A program made the position numbers and the translations under genes. From Halobaculum rubrum (GTDB lineage Archaea > Halobacteriota > Halobacteria > Halobacteriales > Haloferacaceae): a stretch of DNA of 64,000 nucleotides. The stretch spans positions 682,001 to 746,000 of the forward strand of contig NZ_CP082284.1 in assembly GCF_019880225.1 (NCBI RefSeq). The letters run 5' to 3'. Within the stretch, counting starts at the first letter, position 1, and every line of letters begins with the position of its first letter. A model generated the notes under the pieces. The model was not told the DNA's origin, did no database searches, and saw only the letters and a list, made by a program, of their open reading frames with translations. Of the stretch, positions 8,708-16,979 are shown piece by piece.

Positions 8708-10018
8708 CTACGGCTCGCTATCCCGTCCGGCGTTGCCGCCGGCCGTATCGGAGCCCGCCTCGTCGTCGGCCGCGTCGCCGTCGGCCAGCGAGATGAGGTT
8801 CTCGCGGCCGAGCCGCAGTTTCTCGACGCGTCCGTGGTCCGCCATCGCCGACAGCAGTTGCGACACCTTCGCGTCGGACCACCCGGTCTCCTCGACGATG
8901 CTTCCCTGTCGCATCCGGCCGTCGTGACGCTCGAGGAGGCGCTCGACGCGCTCCTCGTCCGAGAGCAGTTCCAGGTCTTCCTCGGGCTCGGAAGCGGTGT
9001 CCGCCGCCGCGACCGCGTCGGCCGCGGCGGCGGTGCCGGCGGCATCGCTCGCCGACCCACCGTTGGCTCCGGTTCGATCGGACGTCGTCGCTGTCGGTGT
9101 GCCGTCGCGTGCATCGCCGTCGTGGCCACCGCGGGCAGCCGATTCCGCATCCGAGTCGCCGGCCCCGGCCCCGTCGGTCCCCGAGTCGGCACCGCCGCCG
9201 CGGCGGTATACCAACACCGCGACGACGAACAGCAGCACGACGCCGGCGCCGGCGATCAGTTCGAGCAGGTACGACGAGTCGGGGGGCGGCGAGTCGCCGG
9301 GCTCGTATCGGACCGTGATGTCGCCGGCCTCGAACTCCTGTGGGCCCGCGGCGACGATCCGGCGGTCGCTGATCGAGTAGTCGAACCCCTGCGACACGTC
9401 GCTCACCTCGTAGTCAGCGGGCGGCTCGATGACGAGTCGCTGGGTGTCCGACAGCGATCCGAACCACGTTCCGTTGTTCGGGGCCCTGAACGCGTCGCCG
9501 AGCGCGAGAACGCCGTCGTCACCCGGCTCGAGGAACCCCGTCCAGGTGAACCGAAGCCGGAGGACGCCCGAGCCGTTCGTCAGCGTCGCCGTGCGGTTCA
9601 CCCGCCCGATCGACATCTCGCGTCCGGTCGCGTTCGAGGCGGCGGCCGCGGCGTTTCTGAACGGCTCGGCCGTCGGTCCGCCGTCCGCGTCGCCCGCCTC
9701 GTACGAGCGGGCGTACTCTCGGAAGGCGTCGCGGGCGGCGGCGTCCTCGAGCTGGATCCGCGTTTCGACGGTCCACCGTGCGGAGCCGTCCTCGCGGAGA
9801 GAGACGGTGAAGTTCGTCCGCGGCGTGCCGACCGACGACGCGACCTGCTGGGACACACCGCCTGACGGGGACCCGATCGCCCGCGGAGCGGTGTCGACCG
9901 CGCCGGTCGACGGACCCGCGGTGGCGAGTGCGGCGGCGGGCTGTACGGCCGCCGCCGTCGCGCCCGTGGCGACTGAGACGAGAACGACGAGCGCGGCGAG
10001 GAGGGCGACGTACCGCAT
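8708..10018 (-). CDS. membrane-anchored protein with cytoplasmic winged-helix domain
   Basis: 436 residues with a signal peptide (about 1-24), an extracellular beta-rich domain (65-240), one transmembrane helix (250-271), an acidic/Ala-rich linker, and a winged-helix DNA-binding domain at the C-terminus (about 355-415: LLERHDGRMRQGSIVEETGW then AKVSQLLSAMADHGRVEKL). The layout fits a one-component surface sensor that could bind DNA directly. Haloarchaea have many such proteins; ligand and targets are unknown. It is divergent from the secreted protein at 10291. Confidence 0.82.
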   Translation of the reverse strand: MRYVALLAALVVLVSVATGATAAAVQPAAALATAGPSTGAVDTAPRAIGSPSGGVSQQVASSVGTPRTNFTVSLREDGSARWTVETRIQLEDAAARDAFREYARSYEAGDADGGPTAEPFRNAAAAASNATGREMSIGRVNRTATLTNGSGVLRLRFTWTGFLEPGDDGVLALGDAFRAPNNGTWFGSLSDTQRLVIEPPADYEVSDVSQGFDYSISDRRIVAAGPQEFEAGDITVRYEPGDSPPPDSSYLLELIAGAGVVLLFVVAVLVYRRGGGADSGTDGAGAGDSDAESAARGGHDGDARDGTPTATTSDRTGANGGSASDAAGTAAAADAVAAADTASEPEEDLELLSDEERVERLLERHDGRMRQGSIVEETGWSDAKVSQLLSAMADHGRVEKLRLGRENLISLADGDAADDEAGSDTAGGNAGRDSEP

Positions 10019-10161
10019 GCTGTGTATGCGACTCTTGGCGTTTCGGCAAAACCCTTTCCATCGGGGGTCGCGATCGCGGCGCGGCACCGACTTCCGGAGC
10101 CCGTCCGTGTGTCCGCCGCCGGCCTCCGCGATCCGTCGGGGGGTCCGCCTTCGACCCGTCC

Positions 10162-10207
10162 AGTCCGCCGGTCCGACGACGGCCGGTCCGCCGGTCCGAC
10201 GACGGGA
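10162..10207. repeat. two-copy 23-bp tandem repeat
   Basis: Two adjacent near-identical 23-bp units sharing GTCCGCCGGTCCGACGACGG, in the spacer between the divergent genes starting at 10018 and 10291. It looks like a recent local duplication. Confidence 0.6.
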
Positions 10208-10290
10208 GGTCCGCGCGCTCGGCGGCCACCGACACGCGTCTCCCTCCGTGTGGACCGGTTTTTTATCCGATGACTCAGTACTCACCTCCC

Positions 10291-11634
10291 ATGCGAGCTC
10301 TCCCCGTCCTCGTTGCAGTCCTCCTCGTGGCCACCGCCGTCGGCGGCGCGCTCGCGGTCCCCGATCGGAATGAACCGACGGTCGGGGCAGGCAGCGGCCC
10401 CTCCACGCCGGCGGCGATCGGTCCGACCGCAGCCCACGACTCGGCCTCCGCGACCACCGTGGCCACGGTCAACGAGACCACGCCGATCCGTGTCCTCTCG
10501 CCGGAGGAGAACGTGAGCGTCGCCTCCGGTATCGACGTGGTGACCGTCGACGCCGGCACGGCGACCGGCTTCGGCGCGAGAGCGTCCGCCACACGCATCG
10601 AAACGATCGCGCTCCGCGAGCGCATCACGAACGCGAGCACCAGCGACGAGCGTCAGATCCGGATCCTCGACGGGCTGAACGAGGTCGACAAGGACGTCAT
10701 CACGCTCCACAGCCGGCACCGCGAGGCGGTCGCCGCCTACCACGCGGGCGACATCTCCGCGAAGGAGTTCCTCGTCGAACTGGCGCGGATCCGCGCGAGC
10801 GCGGCGGTGCTCGAGGAGCGAGTCCTCATGCTCGAGCGGCTCGCCGAGGAGACGGAGGAGTTCACGCTGGACGACGGCCGTGTGTACCCCGTGGTGTACG
10901 ACCTCCGCACGTTCGACGGGCCGGTCAGATCGCGGGCCGCCGCCGCGCTCGACGGCGACGCCGGGGCGTCGACGCGGGTGTACGTCGCGACGACGGAGTC
11001 GGGGATCGTCCTCTCGACGGTCGCGGACGGCCAGTTCGTCCGCGAGGCGTTCCGCGGCGACCTCCGCGAGCGCGACGGCACGACCATCGACGAGGAGACC
11101 GCCCAGAACGTCACGGCACGGAGCTACCCCGAAGTGTGGGCCGCCACCGGCGGATCGGTCGCGGGACAGGGCTCGGGCGGAACGTTCCTGTTCGACCTCA
11201 CGTACCCGAACGGGACGCTGACCGCGTTCATCGACGGCGGGACCGAGCGCGTGTTCATGGAACATCAGCGCGTCGACCTCGACGCCGTCTCCGTGGGCGA
11301 GGCCACCACGAGGACGCTCGATCTCACCCTGACGGTGAACCGAACGTTCCCCGGCGGCCCGCTGCGCGTCGTCGTCACCGACCCGCGGACGGGCGACCCC
11401 GTCGACGCGGTCGTGAAGATCGGCCGCGAGGGCGGCGAGAGCGTGGACATCGGGACGACGGGGGACGACGGCACCCTCTGGACCGTCTCTCCGCGCGGCG
11501 GGTTCGTCGTCACCGTCGTCGAGGTCGACTCGACGGAGGTCTCCACGGTCAGCGTCACGCCGACGGATCCGGTGACCGTCGAGGAGGCGTTCACCTCCGC
11601 GGACGGGACCGGCTCACCGAACGCCAGCGAGTGA
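10291..11634 (+). CDS. secreted hypothetical protein with helical and beta domains
   Basis: 447 residues. A signal peptide (MRALPVLVAVLLVATAVGG) leads to a helical, charge-rich region (about 95-180, IRILDGLNEVDKDVITLHS) and a C-terminal beta domain of the carboxypeptidase-regulatory-like type (VVVTDPRTGDPVDAVVKI). The ATG at 10291 is preferred over 10270 because the TATA-like TTTTTTAT at 10257-10264 is at the right distance for a leaderless start. I recall haloarchaeal DUF7094/DUF7096-type proteins beside membrane HTH genes, as here. No enzymatic motif is visible; a surface or envelope role is inferred. Confidence 0.75.
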   Translation: MRALPVLVAVLLVATAVGGALAVPDRNEPTVGAGSGPSTPAAIGPTAAHDSASATTVATVNETTPIRVLSPEENVSVASGIDVVTVDAGTATGFGARASATRIETIALRERITNASTSDERQIRILDGLNEVDKDVITLHSRHREAVAAYHAGDISAKEFLVELARIRASAAVLEERVLMLERLAEETEEFTLDDGRVYPVVYDLRTFDGPVRSRAAAALDGDAGASTRVYVATTESGIVLSTVADGQFVREAFRGDLRERDGTTIDEETAQNVTARSYPEVWAATGGSVAGQGSGGTFLFDLTYPNGTLTAFIDGGTERVFMEHQRVDLDAVSVGEATTRTLDLTLTVNRTFPGGPLRVVVTDPRTGDPVDAVVKIGREGGESVDIGTTGDDGTLWTVSPRGGFVVTVVEVDSTEVSTVSVTPTDPVTVEEAFTSADGTGSPNASE

Positions 11635-11709
11635 GATCCGACGCCGGACGGCTCGGTCCTCCCCGCGGCGAGCGTTTATCACCGATGACGGGACCACCTC
11701 CCGTCGTCG

Positions 11710-12264
11710 ATGGGGCGAGACACGTCGAGGAGTCCGACCGCACACCGGCCGGTAAGCGGTCGTGAGCAACGAGCGGTCGCCGGTCCGGTCGGCATCGCCC
11801 TGTTGGTGCTCGCGACGGTCGCGCTCTCCGCGGCGGTCGGAGCGGCGACGCTGTCGGCGACGGGCGTGACGCACTCCGAGAGCGGGGCACAGTCGGTCGC
11901 ATCGGGACAGCGTTCGGGACCGACCGCGGCCGTCGTCGACCTCGTCGTCACGGACGGGACGATCACCCTCACGCACCGCGGCGGCGACACGCTCGACGTT
12001 CGCCGACTGCGCGTCGTGATCCGCGTCGACGGGTCGCGCCTCCGCCATCAGCCGCCGGTCCCGTTCTTCGCCGCACGGGGGTTCGACAGCGGACCGACGG
12101 GACCGTTCAACCTCGCGAGCGACCACGCGTGGTCGGCCGGCGAGTCGACGAGCGTGACGCCCGCCGGAACGAACCATCCGGAGCTCCGACCGGGGTCCAG
12201 GGTCGAGGTGTCGCTGTTCGTCGGCTCGCAGCGACTGGCTGCACCGAGCGCGGTCGCCGGGTGA
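11710..12264 (+). CDS. type IV pilin-like protein
   Basis: 184 residues. The N-terminus has a polar leader ending REQRAVAG followed at once by a hydrophobic helix (PVGIALLVLATVALSAAVGA), the layout of archaeal prepilins cut by PibD just before the helix. The rest is a small extracellular beta domain with a conserved-looking LRPGSRVEVSLF near the end. A TATA-like GTTTATC (11674-11680) is about 30 bp before the ATG. It could be a pilin subunit or a secreted protein using the pilin signal. No pilus assembly genes are adjacent. Confidence 0.78.
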   Translation: MGRDTSRSPTAHRPVSGREQRAVAGPVGIALLVLATVALSAAVGAATLSATGVTHSESGAQSVASGQRSGPTAAVVDLVVTDGTITLTHRGGDTLDVRRLRVVIRVDGSRLRHQPPVPFFAARGFDSGPTGPFNLASDHAWSAGESTSVTPAGTNHPELRPGSRVEVSLFVGSQRLAAPSAVAG

Positions 12265-12288
12265 CGGTGGGGAGGACGCTCCGTCGCG

Positions 12289-12954
12289 TCAGTCGTCGCC
12301 CGGCTCGCGGTCCGCGTCGTCGACCGACCCGTCCGATTCGGGCACCGTCGCGACGCTCGTGATCGCCCGCGGCGAGCCGCGGTGACGCTGCTGGATGAAG
12401 TGGCGCGTCTCCTCGAAGCCCGCCTCGCGGAACATCTCCTCGGCCTCCTCGGCGTCGTAGAACAGCATGATCGCGTCCGCGAGCTTCTGGAACACGCGGA
12501 GCTTCGGGTAGTCCGGCCCGACGACGAGCACGGTGCCGCCGGGCTTGACGACGCGCCGGAACTCCCGGAGCGCGGCGACGGGGTCGGGCCAGTACTCGAT
12601 GGAGCCCGACGACCAGAGCTTGTCGAAGGAGTCGTCCGTGAACGGGAGCCGCTCGGCGTCGCCCATGTGGAATCGGACCTTGCCGTGCTTGCCGAACTTG
12701 CGGAACGCCTGCTCGAACTGGCCACGCGACTGGTCGAGCGCGTACACCTCGTCGACGTGGTTGAGCAGCCCCTCGGTTGCGAAGCCGGTGCCGGCCCCCA
12801 CGTCGAGCACGCGGTCGTCGCGGTCGGCGTCGAACCACTCCAGCGCCTGGTTTCGCATCCGGTCGTCCCAGATGTAGGGGTTGATCGTGTCGTAGACGCG
12901 CGAGAAGTACCGGTAAAACAGCCGCGCGTTGTCCTTGTCCTCGAGGATACCCAT
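12289..12954 (-). CDS. SAM-dependent methyltransferase (UbiE/MPBQ-like)
   Basis: 221 residues in a class I Rossmann methyltransferase fold. Motif I is VLDVGAGTGFATEGLL, the acidic residue ending motif II is in YALDQS, and motif IV/post-I is GDAERLPFTDDSFDKLWSSG followed by the post-motif VVKPGGTVLVVGPDYPK. It resembles methyl-phytyl/solanyl-benzoquinol methyltransferases, so menaquinone-type quinone methylation is a good guess, though not proven. The ATG at 12954 was chosen over an in-frame GTG 3 codons earlier; a TATA-like GGTTATGACC is about 25 bp upstream. Confidence 0.85.
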   Translation of the reverse strand: MGILEDKDNARLFYRYFSRVYDTINPYIWDDRMRNQALEWFDADRDDRVLDVGAGTGFATEGLLNHVDEVYALDQSRGQFEQAFRKFGKHGKVRFHMGDAERLPFTDDSFDKLWSSGSIEYWPDPVAALREFRRVVKPGGTVLVVGPDYPKLRVFQKLADAIMLFYDAEEAEEMFREAGFEETRHFIQQRHRGSPRAITSVATVPESDGSVDDADREPGDD

Positions 12955-13074
12955 TGCACTCACGTTGGGGAGGGCCGGTCATAACCCCCACGGAACCCCG
13001 GTCGCCCCTTCCGCAGGCGACTCCGCGGCGTCGGCATAGCCGACTACAAGTCCACCCGGGACGGACCGGCCCGC

Positions 13075-13860
13075 ATGAACCTCTCGGAGGCGACGTGGAC
13101 GGAGGTCCGCGACGCCGATATCGACGCCGCGCTGCTCCCCGTCGGGAGCACCGAACAGCACGGCCCGCACGCACCCCTGGGGACCGACGCGATGACGGCC
13201 GAAGCCGTCGCCGAGGCAGCCGTCGAGCAGTGGGGCGACGGCGACGCGAGCGATGTGGACGCCGACGCACGCGATACCGACGACTCCGTCGCCGCTGGCG
13301 ACCTCCTCGTGGCGCCGCCCGTCCACGTCGGCGTCGCCGAGGAGCACCGCGCGTTCGACGGCACGCTGTGGGTGTCGCCGGACACGTTCCGCGCGTACGT
13401 TCGCGAGACCGTCGAGAGTCTCGCACACCACGGCATCGACCGCGTCGTCCTCGTCAACGGCCACGGCGGCAACGTCGAGGCGCTCGCTGAGGTCGCCCGG
13501 CGCGTCTCGCGCGACGACCGGATCGACGCGTACGCGGTCTCGTTCACCTGGTTCGAGGCGGTCGGCGAGCACGCGAGCAGGATGGGTCACGGCGGCCCGC
13601 TGGAGACCGCAATGGTGCGCCACGTCGCGCCCGACCTCGTCCGCGAGGACCGCATCGAGGAGGGTCGCGACGGCGGGAGCCCGCGCTGGGGAGAGTGGGT
13701 TCGCGGGGTGAACCTCGCGCACGACAGCGACGAGTTCACCGGGAACGGCGTCGTCGGCGACCCCACCGAGGGGACCGCCGAACTCGGGGGAGCGCTGCTC
13801 GACCGGGCGAGCGAGGCGCTGCGTGACGTGGCTCGCGCGGTCGTCGAGCGCGAGCGGTGA
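13075..13860 (+). CDS. creatininase family protein (ArfB-like)
   Basis: 261-residue creatininase-superfamily amidohydrolase. Metal ligands sit in GSTEQHGPHAPLGTDAMT (residues about 24-41) and in LVNGHGGNVEAL (about 128-139). In archaea this family includes ArfB, which removes formate from a pyrimidine intermediate of riboflavin and F420 synthesis, and haloarchaeal members are often annotated so. A 20-residue acidic insertion (about 62-80) is haloarchaeal in style. MptD (pterin synthesis) lies about 650 bp downstream on the other strand, which is weakly consistent with a pteridine/flavin role. Confidence 0.82.
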   Translation: MNLSEATWTEVRDADIDAALLPVGSTEQHGPHAPLGTDAMTAEAVAEAAVEQWGDGDASDVDADARDTDDSVAAGDLLVAPPVHVGVAEEHRAFDGTLWVSPDTFRAYVRETVESLAHHGIDRVVLVNGHGGNVEALAEVARRVSRDDRIDAYAVSFTWFEAVGEHASRMGHGGPLETAMVRHVAPDLVREDRIEEGRDGGSPRWGEWVRGVNLAHDSDEFTGNGVVGDPTEGTAELGGALLDRASEALRDVARAVVERER

Positions 13861-13939
13861 GGCCGCCGCCGAACGCGAACGGCTCGAGAGGACCCGTCGG
13901 GGACGGGCAGCCGGAGCCGGGCGGCCGGGGGACGGCCGA

Positions 13940-14383
13940 CTACGCCTCCGCTTCTTCAGCGTCGTCCGCGTCGGCGTCGGCGTCGACGCCCTCGGCGTGG
14001 GCGTCCTCGAGGTCGCTTTTGATCTGCGGCACGACGCTCGTGAGATCGCCGACCTGCTCGTGGGTCTCCTCCAGCGTCTCGACCAGTTCCTGCAGGTCCT
14101 CGATCTCCGCGGCGAGCTCCTCGTCGTCCTCGAACGCGCCGGCGCGCTCGCCCAACACGTACTGTTTCTTCGCCTGCCGGAGTTCCTCGACGGCGTCGCC
14201 GGTGTCCAGCGCCGAGCGGAGGCCGTTGAGCGCGCCGAGAACGTTGTCGGCGTCCGTCTCCCAGACCGCGTCCGCATCCGGAAGCGTCGCCTTCGCGGCG
14301 CGGAGGTGGGCTTCCACGTCCGTGCGCATCTCGTCGGCCGCTTCCCCGAACAGGTCGTCGTCGTCGAAGGTAGACTGCGCCAT
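13940..14383 (-). CDS. DUF5790-type acidic coiled-coil protein
   Basis: 147 residues, very acidic, predicted almost wholly helical; the central region (about 85-125, EELAAEIEDLQELVETLEET) has coiled-coil heptads and the tail is an Asp/Ala/Glu-rich run. It starts MAQSTFDDDDLFGEAADEM, which I recognise as the haloarchaea-restricted DUF5790 family. The role is unknown. A TATA-like CTTAAGAA lies about 25-30 bp before the ATG at 14383. It follows the mptD gene on the same strand with a 130-bp gap. Confidence 0.78.
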   Translation of the reverse strand: MAQSTFDDDDLFGEAADEMRTDVEAHLRAAKATLPDADAVWETDADNVLGALNGLRSALDTGDAVEELRQAKKQYVLGERAGAFEDDEELAAEIEDLQELVETLEETHEQVGDLTSVVPQIKSDLEDAHAEGVDADADADDAEEAEA

Positions 14384-14514
14384 GGTCGCGCGTTCGCCGG
14401 GGACCTTCTTAAGCGGTCGCCCGAACGTGAAAGTGAAATCGGCGGCGGCGGCGACCGAACCGGTCGAATCCGGTCGTCGCCGTCGGCACCGAGACTGAGA
14501 ACCGATCTCGTGGG

Positions 14515-14865
14515 TCACTCGTTTCGTTCGACGACCTCCATGAGCTTCATCAACGGGTAGCCGTCCTCCATCTCCATGCGCGTGCGGACGGTGGCCCCCT
14601 CGTACGCGACGCGCATGTCGACGTCCATCAGGTGTCCCGACAGCTCGGTGTAGCCGTTCTCGTGGTCGATGTCGGCGGCGACGGCCTCGTCGTCGATCTC
14701 GACGGTCACCGACTCGCAGTACGGTTGGTTCTCGATCGACTCGGCGATCGCCGCCTCCAGCGAGCGCGTGCTCCGCGGGGAGACGGGCGTTCCAGCGAAC
14801 TGATGGTACAGCGACCCGAACTTGATGCCGGCCTCGAAACACGCCTGCTGGGCGTCGGTGGTCAT
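14515..14865 (-). CDS. mptD: archaeal dihydroneopterin aldolase family protein
   Basis: 116 residues of the MptD family, which in archaea cleaves 7,8-dihydroneopterin to 6-hydroxymethyl-dihydropterin and glycolaldehyde for pterin cofactor synthesis. Visible hallmarks are CFEAGIKFGSLYHQFAGTPVS at the start, the SIENQPYCESVTVEID strand and AMEDGYPLMK-like sequence near the end (EMEDGYPLMKLMEVV). Length equals the family norm. The start at ATG 14865 is the only one that keeps the conserved N-terminus. Confidence 0.85.
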   Translation of the reverse strand: MTTDAQQACFEAGIKFGSLYHQFAGTPVSPRSTRSLEAAIAESIENQPYCESVTVEIDDEAVAADIDHENGYTELSGHLMDVDMRVAYEGATVRTRMEMEDGYPLMKLMEVVERNE

Positions 14866-15026
14866 GGTCGACCGTCGGCGCCGTCGGGCAAAGGCGTACC
14901 GAGTGTCGGCGTGGGGCGGGGGCAGTGCGGACGTGCGAGTGACTCGCCCGAGCGACCTGTCAGCGCCGGTGAGAACGCCGGTCGAACCGCACCTTACTTA
15001 CCCGCGCTCGTCGGATATCGCACCGA

Positions 15027-15830
15027 ATGGACGAACCGGTACTGCTCACTGGAGCGGGCGGGCGCGTCGGCCGCGCCGTCCTGACCGGCATCGGCGGGGC
15101 GTACGACTGGCGCCTCCTCGACCGCGAGCCGGTCGCCGACGACGAACTGCCCGACGGCGTCACCGACGACGACGTGGTCGTCGCCGACGTGACCGACGAC
15201 GACGCCGTCCGCGAGGCCGTCGAGGGCGTCGGCGCGGTCGTCCACCTCGCCGGCGACCCGCGCCCGAACGCGCCGTGGGACTCGGTCCTCTCGAACAACA
15301 TCGACGGCACGCGGACGATGTTGGAGGCCGCCGTCGGCGCCGGCATCGACCGGTTCGTCTTCGCCTCCTCCAACCACGCGGTCGGGGCCTACGAGACCGA
15401 CGACCGCACCCCCCACATGTACCGCAAGGACGACGAGTTCCGCCTGAACGGCTCGGAACTCCCGCGCCCGTCGAACCTCTACGGCGTCTCCAAGGCGGCC
15501 GGCGAGACGCTCGGGCGCTACTACCACGACCACCACGACCTCTCGGTCGCGTGCGTCCGCATCGGCAACCTCACCAAGGATCACCCGCCCAAGGAGTACG
15601 AGCGCGGGCAGGCGATGTGGCTCTCCCACCGCGACTGCGCACACCTGTTCGACCGCTGTCTCCTCGCCGACTACGACTACGAGATCGTCTACGGCATCTC
15701 GGACAACGACCGGAAGTACTACTCAATCGAGCGCGCCCGCGAGGTGCTCGGCTACGACCCGCAGGACAACTCCGCGGAGTACACCTTCGGCGGCGAGCCC
15801 AAGGCGGAAGTCGAACCGGATTCCGCCTAG
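15027..15830 (+). CDS. azf: NAD-dependent glucose-6-phosphate dehydrogenase
   Basis: 267-residue extended short-chain dehydrogenase. The NAD site is LLTGAGGRVGRAVL and the catalytic pair Y-x-x-x-K is in SNLYGVSKAAGETLGRYY. Sequence features such as HLAGDPRPNAPWDSVL and YGISDNDRKYYSIERA match Azf of Haloferax volcanii, which oxidises glucose 6-phosphate with NAD+ in the haloarchaeal oxidative pentose phosphate route. TATA-like TTACTTA at 14994-15000 is about 27 bp before the ATG, giving a leaderless mRNA. It is divergent from mptD. Confidence 0.92.
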   Translation: MDEPVLLTGAGGRVGRAVLTGIGGAYDWRLLDREPVADDELPDGVTDDDVVVADVTDDDAVREAVEGVGAVVHLAGDPRPNAPWDSVLSNNIDGTRTMLEAAVGAGIDRFVFASSNHAVGAYETDDRTPHMYRKDDEFRLNGSELPRPSNLYGVSKAAGETLGRYYHDHHDLSVACVRIGNLTKDHPPKEYERGQAMWLSHRDCAHLFDRCLLADYDYEIVYGISDNDRKYYSIERAREVLGYDPQDNSAEYTFGGEPKAEVEPDSA

Positions 15831-15879
15831 GATCCCGTCCGTGTCCCGATTTCGTCCGCCGACCCTCCCGCATTCACGT

Positions 15880-16557
15880 TCAGAACAGTCCCTTCACGTC
15901 CTCCTCCTTCCGTCGCTCCTGTTCGACCAGTCCCGATAGCCGGTCGTACACCAGTCGCCGTTCCTGCGGCGTGTCCACGCGCAGGAGGTCGAACAGCAGG
16001 GCCGCGAACCGCGAGCGCCCCGCACGCTCCTCCTCGCGGGCGAACCGCGCCGCGTCCGCGACCGCGTCGGCGTCGAGGCCGTGCTCCGCCGCGAGCGCCT
16101 CGGCCGCCAGCCCCGCGGCCGCCAGCGACAGCGACTCGGGCGCGATACGGCCGCCCTCGTATCGCAGCGACGGCGCCGGCCCGCGTTCGACGCGCTCGGG
16201 GTCCGCGGCCAGACGCGCGAGCGCGTCGCGCGCTCCGGTAACGTCGACACCGCGGTACTCCTCCGGGATATCGGCGAGGTACTCCCGGGCGCTCTCGGCG
16301 AGGCCGACCGCGCCCGACCAGTTGCGGTCGCGGGCGTGGTGCCGTGCGGCGGTGAACTGGATCAGCCCGTGGAACAGCGCCTCGTCGCGGACGACAGACT
16401 CGGGGGCGTCGCCGGCGGCGACTGCGTCCTTCAGGTCGAGCCAGACGGCCTCCCACGGGTCGTGGGCGGCGTGGAACTCACCGGCCGTGTAGAGAGCGGT
16501 GCCGGCGCGAAGCGCCGCGACGCGTGCGGACTCGTCCGGGGCGTCGCTGGTGGTCAC
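15880..16557 (-). CDS. DUF309 family protein
   Basis: 225 residues. The N-terminal domain has the DUF309 pattern: LYTAGEFHAAHDPWEAVW, then about 40 residues on FHGLIQFTAARHHAR. This histidine-rich helical bundle family has no established activity. The start is a GTG at 16557 (MTTSDAPDESAR...); a TATATAC (minus strand, 16626-16633) lies about 70 bp upstream, suggesting a short leader. The C-terminal 100 residues, Ala-rich and helical, are an extension beyond the core family. Confidence 0.8.
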   Translation of the reverse strand: MTTSDAPDESARVAALRAGTALYTAGEFHAAHDPWEAVWLDLKDAVAAGDAPESVVRDEALFHGLIQFTAARHHARDRNWSGAVGLAESAREYLADIPEEYRGVDVTGARDALARLAADPERVERGPAPSLRYEGGRIAPESLSLAAAGLAAEALAAEHGLDADAVADAARFAREEERAGRSRFAALLFDLLRVDTPQERRLVYDRLSGLVEQERRKEEDVKGLF

Positions 16558-16655
16558 AGCGGGACTCGGGCGGGCGAGCGTTTCAGTCTGTCCGTGGCGG
16601 CGGCTCGTTCGCTGCTGAAATCTCCGTATATAGAGCGACAACCGCGCCGCACCGT

Positions 16656-16677
16656 GCGAGCGACAGAAGTCGCTCGC
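16656..16677. repeat. inverted repeat with 9-bp arms downstream of tRNA-Arg
   Basis: GCGAGCGAC-AGAA-GTCGCTCGC is a perfect stem with a tetraloop. It lies on the 3' side of the leftward-reading tRNA-Arg gene and within the 5' leader region of the DUF309 gene. It could form an RNA hairpin or be a copy of the GAGCGA-type palindromes seen across this window. Confidence 0.5.
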
Positions 16678-16695
16678 GGTGTGGCGGCGCGGTAA

Positions 16696-16789
16696 GAACG
16701 TCCGGACGGAGTCCACGCGAACGTAGTGAGCGTGGGCACGTCGGACGTGACTGAACGAACGAAGTGAGTGAAGGAACGTCCGGACGGAG
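16696..16789. repeat. direct repeat of the tRNA-Arg 3' end
   Basis: The 16-bp sequence GAACGTCCGGACGGAG occurs at 16696-16711 and again at 16774-16789, where it forms the 3' end of tRNA-Arg. The 62 bp between them contain CGAACGAAGTGAGTGAAG-type repeats. Such a partial tRNA end copy is what an integration/excision event at a tRNA attachment site leaves behind, although 16 bp is short. Confidence 0.55.
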
Positions 16790-16849
16790 ATTTGAACTCC
16801 GGTCCCTGGCTCCGCAAGCCAAGAGGATAGTCCACTACCCTACCCGGAC
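16777..16849 (-). tRNA. tRNA-Arg (GCG)
   Basis: 73-nt cloverleaf on the minus strand. Acceptor GTCCGGG pairs with TCCGGAC, followed by discriminator G. The anticodon stem is TTGGC/GCCAG around the loop TTGCGGA (anticodon GCG). The T arm is CGGAG-TTCAAAT-CTCCG. No intron, and CCA is not encoded. A TATA-like CATTTACG lies about 27-35 bp upstream. Confidence 0.93.
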
Positions 16850-16979
16850 TCGATTCGAACGACGCCGGGCCCACGTAAATGGATTCCGATCCGATCGACC
16901 CGTGCGACCGACCACCGTGACACAAACGCCGCCTTGTGCCTACATCGAGCTTTTGCACGCGGCCGGCGTCCCGTGAACC

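Noticed and set aside
16685-16770. Possible second tRNA remnant left of tRNA-Arg
   Set aside because: Only the last 16 bp match the tRNA; no anticodon or T arm can be folded, so it is reported as a repeat, not a tRNA.
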